A stretch of 64,000 nucleotides of DNA from Actinopolyspora lacussalsi subsp. righensis (GTDB taxonomy: Bacteria; Actinomycetota; Actinomycetes; Mycobacteriales; Pseudonocardiaceae), in the NCBI RefSeq assembly GCF_900116555.1, contig NZ_FPAT01000012.1, positions 62,001-126,000 on the forward strand, written 5' to 3'. Positions 63,999-64,000 of this stretch are shown piece by piece (position 1 is the stretch's first letter; the number at the start of each line of letters is the position of its first letter). The notes below the pieces were generated by a model. The model was not told the origin of the DNA. It saw only the letters and a program-made list of their open reading frames with translations, and did not search any database. The translations under genes were made by a program, and so were the position numbers.

Positions 63999-64000
63999 GC

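Overview
The window is a GC-rich chromosomal segment of a filamentous, probably salt-tolerant actinomycete. Supporting signs are WhiB and DUF397/XRE genes, many GTG/TTG starts, frequent leaderless-type promoters, a PonA2-WhiB4 locus, an iniBAC-type locus and NhaA. An Actinopolyspora/Saccharopolyspora-like host is my inference; no rRNA or other taxonomic marker is present.

Layout. 1-8700: a peptidoglycan-sugar salvage cluster. A Tat-exported NagZ-like glycosidase, a NamZ exo-muramidase and an AmiE-like amidase are followed by two unrelated small genes, then the MurR-like regulator and MurQ etherase. 8800-14600: a cysteine-dioxygenase-like gene, LysR, an Abi_2/HEPN gene with a divergent structured RNA (both inside 56-bp direct repeats), an S9 peptidase and a GH25 lysozyme. 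14747-23229 and 30400-44200: a backbone matching, from memory, the gene order M. tuberculosis Rv3683-Rv3667 (metallophosphoesterase, ponA2, whiB4, two ArsA-like ATPases, DUF4177, RidA; then beta-lactamase-fold hydrolase, crp, membrane protein, nth, thioredoxin-like, NUDIX, marP, small membrane protein, acs). It is interrupted at 23230-30400 by accessory genes: two paralogous proteins of unknown family, a PCMT-like methyltransferase with small upstream ORFs, and an XRE regulator with two DUF397 genes. Further insertions are an MFS gene and nhaA.

44800-54300: DUF1697, a Fic-like protein, a nucleoside hydrolase, an Old Yellow Enzyme, a three-gene ABC exporter bounded by 94-bp direct repeats that carry the end of a DUF1059 gene, then DUF1059, Dps, an FMN reductase and an HSL-type hydrolase. 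54757-63725: a cell-envelope-stress locus with an IniR-like LuxR regulator and a membrane-anchored degenerate Hsp70 on one strand, and IniB-, IniA- and IniC-like proteins (two bacterial dynamins) on the other.

Two families of structured extragenic repeats occupy most of the long gaps. Element A combines a short palindrome built on GATTTC-GCGA-GAAATC with a hairpin of about 100 nt. Element B is 108 bp and nearly identical in its two full copies; a B fragment interrupts one copy of A. The most noteworthy candidate systems are the direct-repeat-bounded Abi plus RNA cassette at 10461-11401, the repeat-bounded ABC cassette at 48481-51610, and a 6C-like small RNA near 33915-34005.
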